Of a stretch of DNA of 64,000 nt, positions 12,485-26,917 are shown one piece after another. Location: positions 19,173,248 to 19,237,247 of the forward strand of contig NW_004955417.1 in the NCBI RefSeq assembly GCF_000276665.1, in the 5' to 3' direction. Each line of letters begins with the position of its first letter. The first letter of the stretch is position 1. The notes beneath the pieces are model-generated. The model was not told the DNA's origin and did no database searches. It worked only from the letters and a program-made list of their open reading frames with translations. Source of the stretch: Chinchilla lanigera (taxonomy: Eukaryota > Chordata > Mammalia > Rodentia > Chinchillidae). A program made the translations under genes and the position numbers.

Positions 12485-13194
12485 TTTTAAGAAATGGTGG
12501 TACAGGGAAAATTGCGTTATCTACATGGAGAGAAATGTCATTATAACCTTCTTTCTCACCAGTCATACAAATCAACTCAAAATAGATTGTACTTATATAT
12601 AAGATCCAAAACAATGAATTTTCTAGAAGAGAAGACCATAAGTGCTTCAAGATAATGGAATAGGTAGGAAATATTTGTCTGAGACTCCAAAAGCATAAGA
12701 AAGAAGAACATAGAGAGATGGTAATGCATCGAACTAAAAAGCTTCTGCTCAGTGAAGGAGACAGTCATCAAAGTGGAGACACATCCTACAATGGAAAAAA
12801 TATTTGTAAATTATATAACCAGTAAGATGTTAATGCCCAGAATGTATGAGGAACTCAAAAAACCTCAACAGCAAAAGAATAACCCAACTTATAAATGGGC
12901 ACTAAATCTAAGAAGACATTTCTCAAAAGAAGATATACAAATGGTCAACAGGTACAAAAAAATGTTCAATATCAGTAATCATCACAGAAATGTGAATCAA
13001 AATAATGGTGAGATAGTCTCTCATTCCAGTAAAAATGGTGGCTATTATCAAAGAGTCTAAAGATAATAAGTGTTGTTGAAGAAATGTAGAGAAAGGAATT
13101 CTTGCAATATATTGAAAATATAAATTAGTACAGCCATTAGGTAAAGAAGCATAAAAGTTCCTCAAAAAATCAAAAAGTAGAAAGAAGTCAAACA

Positions 13195-13350
13195 GCCGGG
13201 CATGGTGGCGCACGCCTGTAATCCTGTAATCCCAGCACTTGGGAACCTGAGGCAGGAGGATCATTGCAAGTTCGAGACCAGCCTAGGCTACAAAGTGAGT
13301 TCAAGGCCAGCCTGAACTGCATAGCGAGACCCTGTATCAAAAAGACAAAA
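13195..13350 (+). mobile_element. B1-type SINE inserted in the L1 relic
   Basis: It starts GCCGGGCATGGTGGCGCACG and continues through CCCAGCACTTGGGAAC, GAGACCAGCCTAGGCTAC, CAAAGTGAGTTCAAGGCC and GAGACCCTGTATC, ending in an A-rich tail. A short TTCAAACA/GTCAAACA match flanks it. Several CpGs survive, so it is fairly young. Confidence 0.93.
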
Positions 13351-14277
13351 CAAATTCAAACATAAATCAAAAGTACTTCATCAGAGTTCTACTTCTTCAT
13401 CTGTAGGTGATATCCAGTAATTCAATGGCTTGTATTTTTCTTGTTTTTAACTATTTGGATATAAAGATGAAAATTTACTTGATGGAAGTGTGTGTGCATA
13501 TTTAAGCTACAACTGCTTCTTTAGAGCTTGTACATTCAAGAATGATTAATCTGTGTAATGAACTGATTACTATAGTTATTACATATAAAAAATGAAATTG
13601 CAAAACCATATCATCAGCACCCCAACTGCTGGATAAAGATAAAAGGAAAGGAAATCAATATGTGAAAGAGACATCTCCAGTTTTATGTTTATTGCAGTAC
13701 TATTCAAAACAGCCCAGAATGGAAACAAACTAAGTGTGCACGGGATGATAAAGAAAGGACAAGCAGTATATACACACAATTGAATATTATGCAGTGACAA
13801 GAAAGAAATTCTGCCATTTGAAACTTGGATGAACACAGAAGATACTATGTCACCTGGTGTAATCCAGGCACAGACCTCACTTATATGTGGAATCTTAAAA
13901 ACCTGATCTCATAGAAATAGACAAAACACATGGTGATCATAGGAGTGTGAAGCAAATGCTTGGTAGACACTGGTTAACCCCTAGAAAGTTAGAGTTAGGT
14001 AAGAGGAATAAATTAAAGAGGTCTACTGAATAGCGTGGTAACTATACTTGATGATGTCATACTTTATTTTCAAAATATGTTGACAATATATGAGGATTCT
14101 AGCCACCAAAATGATACCTATGTGAAGTAATGCATGTGCTAATTAGCTAGTGTTAACCATTACATAACCTAGATATGCTTTGAAATATCATGTTGTCTAA
14201 AATAAATACATGGAATTTTATCACACAATTTAAAAGGAAATACATTGGAAAATTTGAAAAAACAAATGACACAATCA

Positions 14278-16058
<1,781 letters not shown>

Positions 16059-16154
16059 CTTGGTAAACAAAGTGAAATCCCTTAGCTGTTATTGGTCCAA
16101 CTGAAGTGAATCGAATTGTGATCTGATTACCTGAACTCAGTGGAAGTGATTCTC
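16059..16154 (-). CDS. CSMD3: CSMD3 internal exon: C-terminal strands of a CUB domain (about CUB 10)
   Basis: This 96-nt exon consists of two bases of a split Gly codon, 31 codons (ESLPLSSGNQ through GFHFVYQ) and one trailing G. That G joins the first two bases of the next exon to make the Ala of the A-V-P linker before the Sushi domain. The residues form the last beta strands of a CUB domain; the GFHFVYQ ending is typical of CSMD CUBs. The acceptor ends TTGAGTAG after a T-rich tract, and the donor is a strong GTAAGT. The exon is symmetrical (1-1). The upstream exon that should carry the start of this CUB (a CGG...LSPNYP-type segment) was not found between here and the window edge, so the preceding intron exceeds 47.8 kb. 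Long introns suit CSMD3, which spans over 1 Mb in human. Confidence 0.94.
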
Positions 16155-16625
16155 CTACTCAACAAAACAAACACTAAGATATCATAAATAATTTTCATTC
16201 AGTATTCCTAACAAATTATACTATTTTATACTGTCATTTGAAAATGTAAATCTATGTTCCATCAAATTACTTTACAATACCTACAGCTAACAATATATTT
16301 TCTTTGGGTTTAGTTTAATTGCAATCTTTTCCCCAGGAAGTTTCAATTACATACTGATAGACACTGTCTCATCCTTCAAAGAATCCTTAAATGTTTTACA
16401 TTACATTAAATAGCACAGATTGTGATTAAATATTATATTTACTTGACTACAATCCCAGAAAATAGTTGGTTATGTTTTTCACTAGCTTCTGAGTTACTGT
16501 TAAATTGTGTTTTGCTTCTTTCAAAAACAGCAAGTCTATTTTCAGTTTACTTTATCTCCAGTACGGATGACATACATCTCAACTTTCTCTACAATGCTAG
16601 CAAGTCAGGCTTTAATCAATAACTG

Positions 16626-16870
<245 letters not shown>

Positions 16871-19407
16871 ACAATATAATAGTCATTTGCTTTTAAAACT
16901 ATTTTTAAAAGAAGGTAGGTGCCAATTGGTTGATATTCCTGACACATGGAATCCAGGCCATCAAAGTAATGACCATGGGCTAAAGGTCACAAAATTGTAA
17001 GAAGGGTCTTTGGAAAAATATACGGTGATAGCATTGAAGTTAGAGCCAAAATCATAAGGTTGCTGTGATTCAATACTTAATGGAAACAACATTTGGATTT
17101 TTCCTGGAAGTAGTTTGATTCTTTTCACTTTGTGACTCTCTTCCCTTTTTCTAATTTTTTTCCTCCTCCTTTAGATGAGATAGACAAGGTTTTAAATGAA
17201 GGGATTTTTTTTTTTTTTTTTAGATTATTCTAATAGTAGTTTCATTAGAAAAATAGCAACTTCGTATGGTTCAGGGATAGTTTTCAATTCACACTCTATA
17301 GACATTTCTAAACATTTACTGCCAATCTTCTGCCAAACTAAAGACTTAATATTTATGATTCCTCAATAATTGAAATATAAAATTTTTAAAAAATTACTTT
17401 CTTATGGTAAGCACAATTCTTGAAGTACTCGCCAAAAGACTTTTATAATGACATTTTGTTTCATTTTGTACTTATCTTTAATTATATACTAAATTTGCAT
17501 GCAGAACCCACCCAAACTGTAACTTTATAGAAAGAATCCACCCAGAGCAGAAACCAGTGTTTGGTGTTTAAAAAAACTTGCAATGGATAACAAGTTACTC
17601 TTAAAAATATTTTATTGAATAGAAAATGCATGTGGCTTGAAAGTGTAGGCAATTTTTTAAAAAAATTAATTTATTAGAAGGATAACTTCCAAAAGTGCAT
17701 AACCACACCAGATTATATTAGTCATTGTGATAATATAAATATACATAATTTTAAACTTCTGGTCCATATTTTACACTTCAAATCAAGTTTCCTAACATCC
17801 TGTGGTTGTCCCTTTGAAAACAATCTAGTCTGCTTGAAACAGGGTGAGTTTTGCGAATGAACACAGGGCTGCACGTGATAGTATACATGAAGCTACATTT
17901 ATGTTTTTGCCGGCAAAAATAAGCTGGTGATCTCAGTCCAGTTCTTTATCGAGTAAAAGAAAATAGTGACAGTCAGATGAAGCGTCATTACTTTAAATAA
18001 TTCCCGAATACTGAAGTGTTTAATCTTGTAAATGACCTTTGTTGAAATATTTATAAAAGTTATGAAAACAAATTGACATTAGTATCAAACCAGATACATG
18101 CAATATATTGTTTTAATCATTTACATATTATGTAAAAATTGGGGGTATCTGATCTTTTTAAAATATCCTGAATTCCATGCAACAAATCCAGTCCATTTTT
18201 AAAACACCTCCTCAATAGTAAAATAAAAATCATTTTCCGTTTTTGCATTAAAGGTATTTGGATGATCTGTTTTCCAATGTATCTATAAAATTTTCCATTG
18301 TAATACAGATGTGACATAGATTTACTAAGTACCAAAATCAACTGTACCAAGACCTTGCTATAACAAGCATACTGGCAGTAAGACATAACTTATCCTTTCT
18401 TCAATTGTTTTAGAAACTCATTTAAAAATAAGCAAAATTTAACTTTATTTAACTGTTTCTGCCTAAATATCTCAAATATATCATGAGGAAATATTTTCAT
18501 TTCCAAGCAAGCCACTCCATTTACTATCTAAAACAAACCAAATTCATTTATCCCAGAGCTTTTGCAGAGGTAAAAGAAAAATAAAGAAAACTGGCTACTT
18601 TTTCTAATTTTTAAGACTCATCACAATTTGTAATCTGCGGACTGAAAATGTTAAGACCATAACTATTAATGATCCAGCCATTAATTTTGTACTTTGCATC
18701 CTGTCTAATTAGTAAAACTGCAGAACATGCTCTTTTGCATACTGTCAATAGTTTCTGTTTATATTTTGTTATAATAATTCTGAGATGAGGGCAGAGACAG
18801 TGGAGACCAGTAAGGGGCAGAAGAGTTAAGGATTGAATCTTGCCTTATTCACCAAGGAATAAGCTATTTTAATTACAATTTAACTATGCATTAATATGGG
18901 CAGTTGAAATTTTAAATTAGAAACAGCTTCTTTAAAAAAAGGTACACTTTGAAGATACTAAATTTTTATACCAAATACAAATTATAAGTATGTGTAATAA
19001 GATATTTTATAGCATTTAGAGTCAAGAACATTTGCATAGTGACCTGATTTCTTATATATTATCAGATTATTTCTTCACTAAACTCATGTTTGTAACCCCA
19101 TTTTCTCAATCAGAAATTTTAGGAATTAAATGGAAGCTCTTTTCTTTCCACATTGTCTGTAAGGATTTATTTCATTTTCTGCTATGGAGGAAGCAGTAAG
19201 TCTTTTCTTGCAAAATGTTGAAAATGGCAGAGGGTACCATTTATCTGGATGAAAGTGATGTAGAGAAAATCTGGCAGAGATTTAACAGGGACCTGAAATT
19301 GACTGATTTGATTTTATTTATTAATCTTTTGAAAGAAGTTCTCTAGCACACTTGTGTCATTTTTTTATCTAGTAAGCAGACTTATTTTGCATTTACTTGC
19401 AAATTCC

Positions 19408-19497
19408 TCTATCTACTTATCTATCTATCTATTTATCTATCTATCATCTATGTATCTGCTAGCTACTCTATCTGATCTATTCATCTATCTCTCTGCA
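19408..19497. repeat. Interrupted (TCTA)n microsatellite
   Basis: Repeated TCTA/TCTATCTATT units with interruptions lie next to the left edge of a solo LTR. Confidence 0.9.
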
Positions 19498-19510
19498 ATT
19501 TATCTATAGC

Positions 19511-19961
19511 TGTGGTTTGAATTTAAAATGTCCCCCAAAGACCTTGTCTAGATTGGGTTTGATTGCCAACTGATGGGAAGTACTTGGCTCAGGAGGGCTC
19601 TAACCTCTACAACGGATGGATCCACTAGAGAATGCTTTGCTGAACTGGCCTATTAGGAAGTGGGCTTAGTTTGGTGAGGTGTGTCATTCTTGGGGGCACA
19701 GCCTTGAAGGGGTAACTTGCGGGCAGTTTCCCTTCTCTCTCCCTTCTTCGCTCCCTCCCATCTAGCACAAGACACACAATCTAGCTCCACCATGCTCTTT
19801 GGACTTAACATTCTCCCTCACCCACCACAGGCCCAGAAAATAAATGAAGCCAGTGGATCATGCACCAAAAACCCCGCAACCGTGAGCCAAAATAAACCTT
19901 TCCTCCTAGAACTTGTTTTTCTCAGATTTCTTGTCAGAGAGACAGAAATCTAACTATCACA
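19511..19961 (+). mobile_element. Solo ERVL-MaLR (MT/ORR1-like) LTR
   Basis: It runs from TGTGGTTTGAATTTAAAATG to ...CTAACTATCACA. Diagnostic blocks are AAAATGTCCCCCAAAG near the 5' edge and CCGTGAGCCAAAATAAACC followed by TTCCTCCTAGAACTTG near the 3' edge, as in rodent MT-type LTRs. AATAAA within AAAATAAACC is the likely polyadenylation signal. No exact flanking duplication remains. Confidence 0.8.
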
Positions 19962-19982
19962 ACCATCTACAATTTGGTTACT

Positions 19983-20110
19983 TGGAAGCAGAGGCTGAGA
20001 CTGGAAGATCCCAGAGAAGTGGAGGCCAGGCTGGGCTATAGTTAGTTGAAGGCCAATCTGAACTACTAGTGAGACCCTGACTTAAAAGATAAAAAACAAA
20101 AACAAAAACA
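19983..20110 (+). mobile_element. 5'-truncated B1-type SINE
   Basis: It starts inside the B1 body at GGAAGCAGAGGCTGAGAC and reads GGCCAGGCTGGGCTATAG, GAAGGCCAATCTGAACTAC, GAGACCCTGACTT, then an A-rich tail with AAAAAC units. Confidence 0.8.
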
Positions 20111-21390
20111 GTTTGGTTATTTCAGTTCTCTTTAGACCGCTGTAATCTCATTGTGTACCATGCTACTTAATTGAGAGTTAAAGAGAATGTTTATATTTTT
20201 AGTATATGTATGTTTTGTGTTTGTGTAAGAAACTTCTGATTATATCCTCTTTTTAAAAACTAACATTTCACGTTGATCTACATAATGAAGCACCAAGGTA
20301 ATAGCTGGGAAGCCTTTCATTCCAACAACTACAATTAACCCTCAGTTCTGGTCTGATTATGTCTTGCAGTATGTTTAGCGACTGCTTTTTCATTTCTGGC
20401 TTTACAAGCAGAGATGAAGCATTGCTTCCACCGCAGGTTCAAGTTCCTGCTCTTTCTCTAAAAAGATACGCATTTAGATACCACAAGCACTTTGCTCTCA
20501 AGTGTAGCAGGAGGGTTTTAAAAACCAGGCAGTTTCTCAAGGGAAGCACTGCTATAAATCATTATTTCCTGTCTTTAACATACTAGATGTTAAGGGTCAT
20601 GTTCTTAACTTTTTTGTTAAAAAATCAATTTTCCCAAGTTGTATGTGGTACAAAAAGCCAGAAAGTGGAGGAAAGGGATCCTAGTGAGATGAAAAGAAAC
20701 ACGCAAACGTCCCTTCAAATGAACCTTTACAAATAGTCTATTTCTAATGCACTGAAACTATGTGTAAGTCTCTTACTTACCATACATTTTATTCTAGAGT
20801 AGGCTTTACTAACTCAAACAGTGTTAGTTGATTTTATGGTGTGATACATGAGTAACTGCATTAAATATTGGTGTTAAAAAGCTAACTAAAATGGACAGAA
20901 TCTTTCCTCTTTGACTCCTTCAATTATACTTGTGTTTATTGAAGTTGTAGCTGATCTTTATTGTATATATAAAAAAGTGTTACATTTTCCAATCCAATTT
21001 AGTATAAACCAACAACCAGGAACGTAGGGTGTATCTTTCCATGCTGATTATTGATATCTTGGTCGTTTAAATCCATTCTTCAAAGCAAGTCTTGATGGAC
21101 AATGTGTTAGGTGTTCTGAGGTATGTTTTCAAGAAACCTACAATTTTGACTTTTAAAATATCACCTAAATACCTCCTTAAAGTACACAGAGAAAATTTCT
21201 AATTTACATGATATTGATAGAATGCCTATCCCAAATTCAAAATTTTACACTAGTTTATTTACTCCACCATAAGCAAGCAAATTCAAAGTGACATAAAGCA
21301 TTGTGTCCATCTAGTCTTTTTTAAAGAAAAAGAAAGTTGACTTTATATCTTAATTTTTATGTTATATCCAGTCAATATGGAGAAGCAAGA

Positions 21391-21534
21391 TCCAAGCGTG
21401 GTGGCCTGCACCTATAACCACAGAATTTGGGAGACTGAGGAAGGAGGATCATTGAAAGTTTGAGACCAGCCTGGGCTACAAAGTGAGCTCAAGGCCAGCC
21501 TGAACTGCATAGTGAGACCCTGCCTCAAAAAGAC

Positions 21535-21568
<34 letters not shown>

Positions 21569-21577
21569 AGAGAGAGA
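21391..21577 (+). mobile_element. B1-type SINE with long poly(A)/(GA) tail
   Basis: It begins CCAAGCGTGGTGGCCTGCAC, then GAGACCAGCCTGGGCTAC, CAAAGTGAGCTCAAGGCCAG and GAGACCCTGCCTC. A pure A run of about 29 bases near 21537-21565 passes into (GA)n. Confidence 0.93.
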
Positions 21578-22039
21578 AGCAGATTTCCACTTGTGGGGAA
21601 GGTTTGCATGGCATACATTTTCAGCTCAGTTTTAATAAGCATTCTTTTCTATTCTATACCAAACCTTGTTGAACACATTTTCTTTACATCGGATTCATTG
21701 AACTCTTAAAACTTTGTCCGTTGACTTAATTAAACCATCCTAAAAGCAAACCAGTAAGTGATGACAGACTGCCGCAGTATGTGTAACAAAACTCCCGAGC
21801 ATTAGCATAGCCAGACTGTAGGTGCTCATTACAGATTGACAATCTCTCTAGAAGCATCACTGAAGGAAACAGTACTGGGTGCCAGAAGCATACACAAAGT
21901 ACCAAAATGGGTGCGTGCCTGTGAGTTTGTACATTTGCTTAGCATACAAATAAGCAAGAATGTAAAGCTTCCTTTCCCATTAAACTCCCCTCTGCGATAT
22001 TGCCAAGACATGTTACCACTGCTGGCAAAGACTGCCTGC

Positions 22040-22520
22040 TGGATCCAACTGTAATCAGGCTCCGCTCACTCCCCTAAGCCTTAACTTTCTCACTTCCATG
22101 CCTATCTGTGCACTCTCCAAACTTAGCAAGTGCCAGTCTGCCAAGTTGGTTTAGCCAGAATCTTCCACCTTCAGTATTCCATCGCCATCTCGCACGGCCG
22201 TCCCCAAAGTGACAGTTGATCAGTCTAAGTTGCCTTCCCCAAGAATTCTGTTAAGTTGGCTTAGCTACGATGTTCCACTACTGCTCATGTTTCCCCTAAG
22301 TACTTTTCTACCTACGGACTCATATAATGTTCCATAATTCATACTTCTTTTGTTGTTTGGGGAATTGATCTTAAAACTTTTCTTCTACTGAGGAACTCTG
22401 TTGTGACGGTACCTATATCCGTGTCCACAGTCTTCAATACAGTTAGCCCTTCTGTTCTTTAATGAGGGATAAATAATTTCTCTTAGCACTGTCTTCCCAA
22501 TTTAGTCACATTTCATTTTC
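22040..22520 (+). mobile_element. Possible LTR fragment, family not determined
   Basis: The block is richer in C than its neighbours. It has paired GCCAGTCTGCCAAGTTGG and TGTTAAGTTGGCTTAGC segments, and ends with CTCTGTTGTGACGGTACC, TATATCCGTGTCC and a TGAGGGATAAATAATTTCTC segment that resembles an LTR R-U5 region. No second LTR or target duplication is seen. Confidence 0.3.
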
Positions 22521-22583
22521 ATTGCACTGAAATAACTAGCTAGTTGTTACAGTAGTTTACTGCCTTAGAAATTAATAACATTA

Positions 22584-22684
22584 GGGGCTGGGGATTTAGC
22601 TCAGTGGCACGGTGCTTGCCTGGCAAGCGTGAGGTCATGAGTTCCATTCCCGGTACAGGAAAAAAACAAAACCAAAAAAAAAAG
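22584..22684 (+). mobile_element. ID SINE with target-site duplication
   Basis: This tRNA-derived body has an A box (TAGCTCAGTGG) and a B box (GAGTTCCATTCC), and ends GGTACAGGAAAAAAAC. GAAATTAATAACATTA (22568-22583) is repeated as GAAATTAATAACGTTA at 22685-22700, marking the insertion. Confidence 0.93.
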
Positions 22685-22779
22685 GAAATTAATAACGTTA
22701 AGTGAGGATAATAAAACAAATATGAGCATGATTACTGTTACTTAGTGATCAGGATCAGAATTTTCAAGTCACTTGAAAT

Positions 22780-22971
22780 CCCGAGTGTTGGCCCGTGCCT
22801 GTAATCCCAGCACTCTAGAAGGTTGAGGCATAAGGATTATAAATTTGAGCCCAACCTGGGCAAATTAGGGGCTTAGCAAGACTCTGTCTCAAAATTACAA
22901 TAATAAAAATAAGGCCAGGGATGTAACCATGGGGAAGCCCCCTCAATTCTCAGTACTGTAAAAAAAAAAAA
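22780..22971 (+). mobile_element. B1-ID composite SINE, old
   Basis: The B1 part (CCGAGTGTTGGCCCGTGCC, TGTAATCCCAGCACTC, GAGCCCAACCTGGGC, AAGACTCTGTCTC) is joined by an AATAATAAAAATAA linker to a short ID-like part (GGCCAGGGATGTAACCATGG, CAATTCTCAGTACTG) and an A tail. The layout is the same as at 2773-3020. Confidence 0.7.
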
Positions 22972-25162
22972 GATAATTAATTTATGCAAATAAAGACTTT
23001 CACCTCTGTTTTGGTCTTTGCCTCTCAGAAGGAAACCATTCTCAGAGCACTCCATTGCAACGGCATGCTAATCTGCGAGGGGAAAATCAAACTCACCCAA
23101 CTGGGAAACTTCAGGGAAACAGGCTGGCCACTTCTGTAGCCCGTGGTGAAGAGTGAAAATGAAAATGACTGAAAGCTTATGACAAGTTCTCTTGTGATTA
23201 AAACTTTTAGTGAGGAAGAATTCAAAATTGGTAGGCAAAGTAGAGCCCCAGGCCTCCCTGGGAAGTTGTAGTTCCAGAAGTCACATTAAAAACAGTGCCA
23301 GGGTACTAAAAGTCCAAGGTGCAGGAGAAAACTCCATCACAAAAGAAAAAGTTCTACACAAAAGGTGTCTGGGCAGAAAATCAAATGGAAAAATATGGTA
23401 AATTCCTAGATCTCAGCCTGAATCTCAAAACACGTTATTTCTCTGGCAAACTCCACACTTTTTTTTTCCTATTTTTATGCTTTTTTTTTGGATGACTATA
23501 TTACACACTCAGCTGTTTTGTTGCTCTGTTAAAAATTTAGTAAGACACCACCCGTTGGACCAGCTTGCATTTTATTCACCAACACAGCGCAGAGGAAGAC
23601 ATATGCACTCACACTAACAGAATGGAAGCAAGATTCAAGTTAGAGATGAATTTACACCTACACTTGATTATGGGTGAAGGCATAAAAATTACTGTTGGTG
23701 ACATAAACAATCAAAAGTTTGGGTAGGTTCATATGAAATTTGCCTTATAATTTTATCCACATAAATATTTTAAGACATTATTTTAGGAAGATTTTGTCAA
23801 TCTTCTTTCATTTACCCCACAATACAAAAAGGCTTCTGTATTAAGTCCTACAGAACTCCACTGTCCCCCTGCCCTGCGCTGTAAAAGTACTTATTGTGTA
23901 AACTCTACAAGGGTTGTAGAATCACATGGCTATCACAGGATTTTAAAACCTTTCTCACTTAAAAAAAAATGACAAGGTATTCAGTTAAAACTTCATTTTA
24001 TAAAAAATGAATATAAAAATAAAAGCTTAGCACTATCAAAATTTATTTTCCAAAACATTAGAAGCTTTTAACAACAGAAACACTAGAGCTTTTAAGTCAG
24101 TCCTAAGTCAAACCAATGCACTGCTTATTTTAAAGTGACAGTTATTACTAGAAAAGTTCACTCTATTCCCTGATATAATAAGGGAAATTTTCATCCATGT
24201 TTTGGAAATTTTTATATTTTCTATGTATCAGATTCCATGTATCAGATTCCAAACACTCATGGTTACTCTTATGGTACAATGATAGTAAACTATTACCTCA
24301 TGGTGAAATGCTCAAAGTTTTCATTACTGTAAAGAAGATGAAACATGTATATCACACAGTAATTATCTACCTAGGAGCTCTTAAAAATTCCCTGCAGAAG
24401 CCTGGCTCCACCTCAGTTCCCGGGGCCAATTTTGCCCTCAAGCTAAGCTCCAAGAGGTGCTAGGTCAGCAACTCTTAGAGTCTAATAGGATCATACTATC
24501 TCTGAAAATAAACTTACCAAAGCCTTAATATGCATTGCTACTTTTTAATAACTGGAAAATAAAAAATGTTATATTTAAGCATTCACAAATTTGACACCGG
24601 TGGTACTTGATTATCCTATAACTTGATAGCTCCAGCAGTTGGGGTCTACTATACACTCACCACAAAGAACAGGATCTGACATTATCTTCCTGAGAGCAAT
24701 TCTTCTGCAATACCTCTGTGAATCCATAAAGGAGGTTTCCAGATGACATTCATAATGTCTACATTCAGGCTTCTCTAAAGCTGGCTTTCTGCCTGTTCTG
24801 TGACCATTTGCCTACCAACTAAATTTTAGAACTGCCTATTTGACATATTTGAAACATATAGACAGTGCAAAAATCATCTTATAGCAAATATAGTTCAATT
24901 TTCTTTAATTATTCCAGGAGCAAATATCTATTCAACTGCAAGCCAGCACTTTATCAACAATTTGGCAGTTGTAAAATTTCCCAACAGCTGAGAACTAATT
25001 TGGTCTTTAAAAGCAATGAAATCAAGAAAAACACAATAAGCAATTCTATTGCATATTTAAAAGAAAACAGGAAAGCAAAATGTCAAGCTTCAAATGTTAG
25101 TACACTTTATTAATATTTTTATTTTTAACTCATTTCAATTTGGATGGTCTGGGATTTTCTTT

Positions 25163-25240
25163 GCGGCGGCAGCATACTGGGAACGGAACTCCACACTTCC
25201 AGGAAGGCATTGCTAAGCCACTGAGCTAAATCCCAGGCCT
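25163..25240 (-). mobile_element. Old ID-like SINE
   Basis: On the minus strand GGCCTGGGATTTAGCTCAGTGG, GCAATGCCTTCCTGG and GTTCCGTTCCC correspond to the ID body, with a degenerate tail. Confidence 0.7.
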
Positions 25241-25266
25241 CATGGATGTTTTTCTTTAATCATCCC

Positions 25267-25429
25267 TTTTATTTATTTATTTATTTATTTTTTAAGACAG
25301 GGTCTCGCTATGCAGTTCAGGCTGGCCCTGTGCTCAATTTGTAGCCAAGACTGGTCTCAAACTCTCAACAATCCTCCTGCCTCAGCCTCATGAGTGGTGG
25401 GATTACAGGCGTGAGCCACCGTGCTCATC
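25267..25429 (-). mobile_element. B1-type SINE
   Basis: A full-length minus-strand copy preceded on the plus strand by an (ATTT)n-like tail. CTTTAATCATCCC on the left and CTTTAATCATTCC on the right are the target duplication. Confidence 0.92.
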
Positions 25430-26121
25430 TTTAATCATTCCTAAAATCTTCTTACTATACATATTACAGGATGTGTCTGCCAAATCTCAAGTATGCAGAT
25501 GGATTCAGGTGAGAAAAATATCCTCACATGAATTATAATCTAAATTAGTGGGGGTTTTATTATGACAATTTTCAAAAATATATGAAGTGGGGAAAATATC
25601 AAATAAAGGCCCGTGAACCCATCACTTGCTTGCAATATATACCAACATTTTGTCCACTTTGTGCTATTTGTCCAGTGGCCACCATCCCCCACCTGGTATA
25701 CGTTCAACAACCCCAACATTGTATCTGTTTTTCTATGAATGTTTCAGTATTTTTCTCTAGGTGTCAAAGATTTTAAGAAAAGGGCTGCAATGTAACTATC
25801 AGATCTAGGAAAATTAACAAGGATTTATTTATTTTATCTAATAACCATTTTTGGTTTGATCAAGCCAGAATCCGAGAAAAGTCCATACATTCCATTTATT
25901 TTTTGGTTAAAAGTCATTTTTGCTGTGTAAAAATCTACAACTGTATGTCAGTTTTCATATAATGTTCATGGAAAAATATGGTCTTTTGAAGATAAAGAGA
26001 CTAAAATAAGATAAAACTCTACTGATTAAAATTTCACTATCATCTAGTTTTTTCCTGAGAGTTAATTTTATGAAGTTAATTGTAAGTGACAAAATCTCTG
26101 TGTTCAGAGGGCACCTCTAGG

Positions 26122-26152
26122 GCTTGCATCAGTAGCACACATACTAAAATCG
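26122..26152 (+). pseudogene. 31-bp U6 snRNA 5' fragment retrocopy
   Basis: The 31 bases contain AGCACACATACTAAAAT and align without gaps to about nucleotides 3-33 of U6 snRNA (AGCACATATACTAAAAT), with 25 of 31 identical. An exact 15-bp duplication, GAGGGCACCTCTAGG, lies on both sides (26107-26121 and 26153-26167). There is no A tail. The U6 upstream promoter elements are absent, so it is not a gene. It looks like a truncated retrotransposition product of U6 RNA. Confidence 0.85.
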
Positions 26153-26917
26153 GAGGGCACCTCTAGGTGTAAGAGGGCTGTTGTGTGAGTTTAGTTCCTG
26201 GCCGCTGTAACCCCCAACTCAAATCATAGACGCTCTGATTCTCTCTGTTTTATCTATGGACTGCGGGCAAAAATGTAGCATTAAGCCCACATTCATTCAA
26301 CTCCCGCTTTTCCTGAATTCTTAACCTCTGTTCTGCACATTGTTATGTCTTTACTACTACAGCATGGCACCCTCACACCTCAATCTTCAAACTTCTGATG
26401 TTTCAGGATGAACTGGCAGGATTTACCACTACTTTAAGAGAACAAAAGGAAGGGTACGTTATAAAGCAAGATTTCTAGAAGGTTTCCCTGCTTTTCCCAA
26501 GAGTCATTGTAACGCACCGTACAAGGGGCAGAGACCAGCAGAGACCAGCAAGTTTTTAAAAAACATCTGTGGTCAAAGTTTTCTTACTGTCTCCTACCTT
26601 AGTGGGCAAAGTCCTTGAAGAATCTGGAAGTAAATTTTTGGGCAGCTCCAGATGTCCTCAAATGTCCCGGGACCTGCAAAATTCCTTGTCCTGTCTTATC
26701 TTCTGTCCTTTCTTATCCTGTGTCTGTAGAAGACAGCCTCTGAGCTAAGTTTCCTGCTGAGAATAGTGCCTCTGCCGTCAAGCAGAGTGGGGAGATTCAG
26801 GTCCAGTTGGAGCTTTAAGGTCATCACCTGTCATTCCTTGCTTTATCTTGGGCTCCAGCCTAACAGTGTTTGATCATTACCCAACAGGAGTAACTTCAAA
26901 CCTGTTTACTCAAGTAT

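Larger units (their letters stand above)
11038..14235 (+). mobile_element. L1 LINE ORF2 3' part and 3'UTR, decayed, with nested insertions
   Basis: The order matches the second half of mammalian L1 ORF2: AATCTCAATAGATGCAGGAA and TGATAAAATTCAATATCACT near 11280-11330, then GAAGTTCTAGCCAGAGAATTC, AAAAGCTTCTGCTCAGTGAA (12739) and CATTTCTCAAAAGAAGATAT (12918). The 3'UTR follows, with TGAATATTATGCAGTGACAA and CACTTATATGTGGAATCTTA near 13780-13900, as in L1M/L1MA types. The reverse transcriptase/C-terminal frame is broken by many stops; a 102-codon open stretch at 12752-13060 is the longest remnant. Three insertions interrupt it: 12244-12484, a B1 SINE at 13195-13350, and an unidentified piece at about 13361-13590. 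Confidence 0.9.

Noticed and set aside
12752..13060. 102-codon plus-strand open frame as a gene
   Set aside because: It is a surviving piece of L1 ORF2 C-terminal sequence, with stops on both sides in the same element.
26122..26152. Functional U6 snRNA gene
   Set aside because: Only 31 nucleotides remain, and there is no proximal sequence element, TATA box or T-run terminator.
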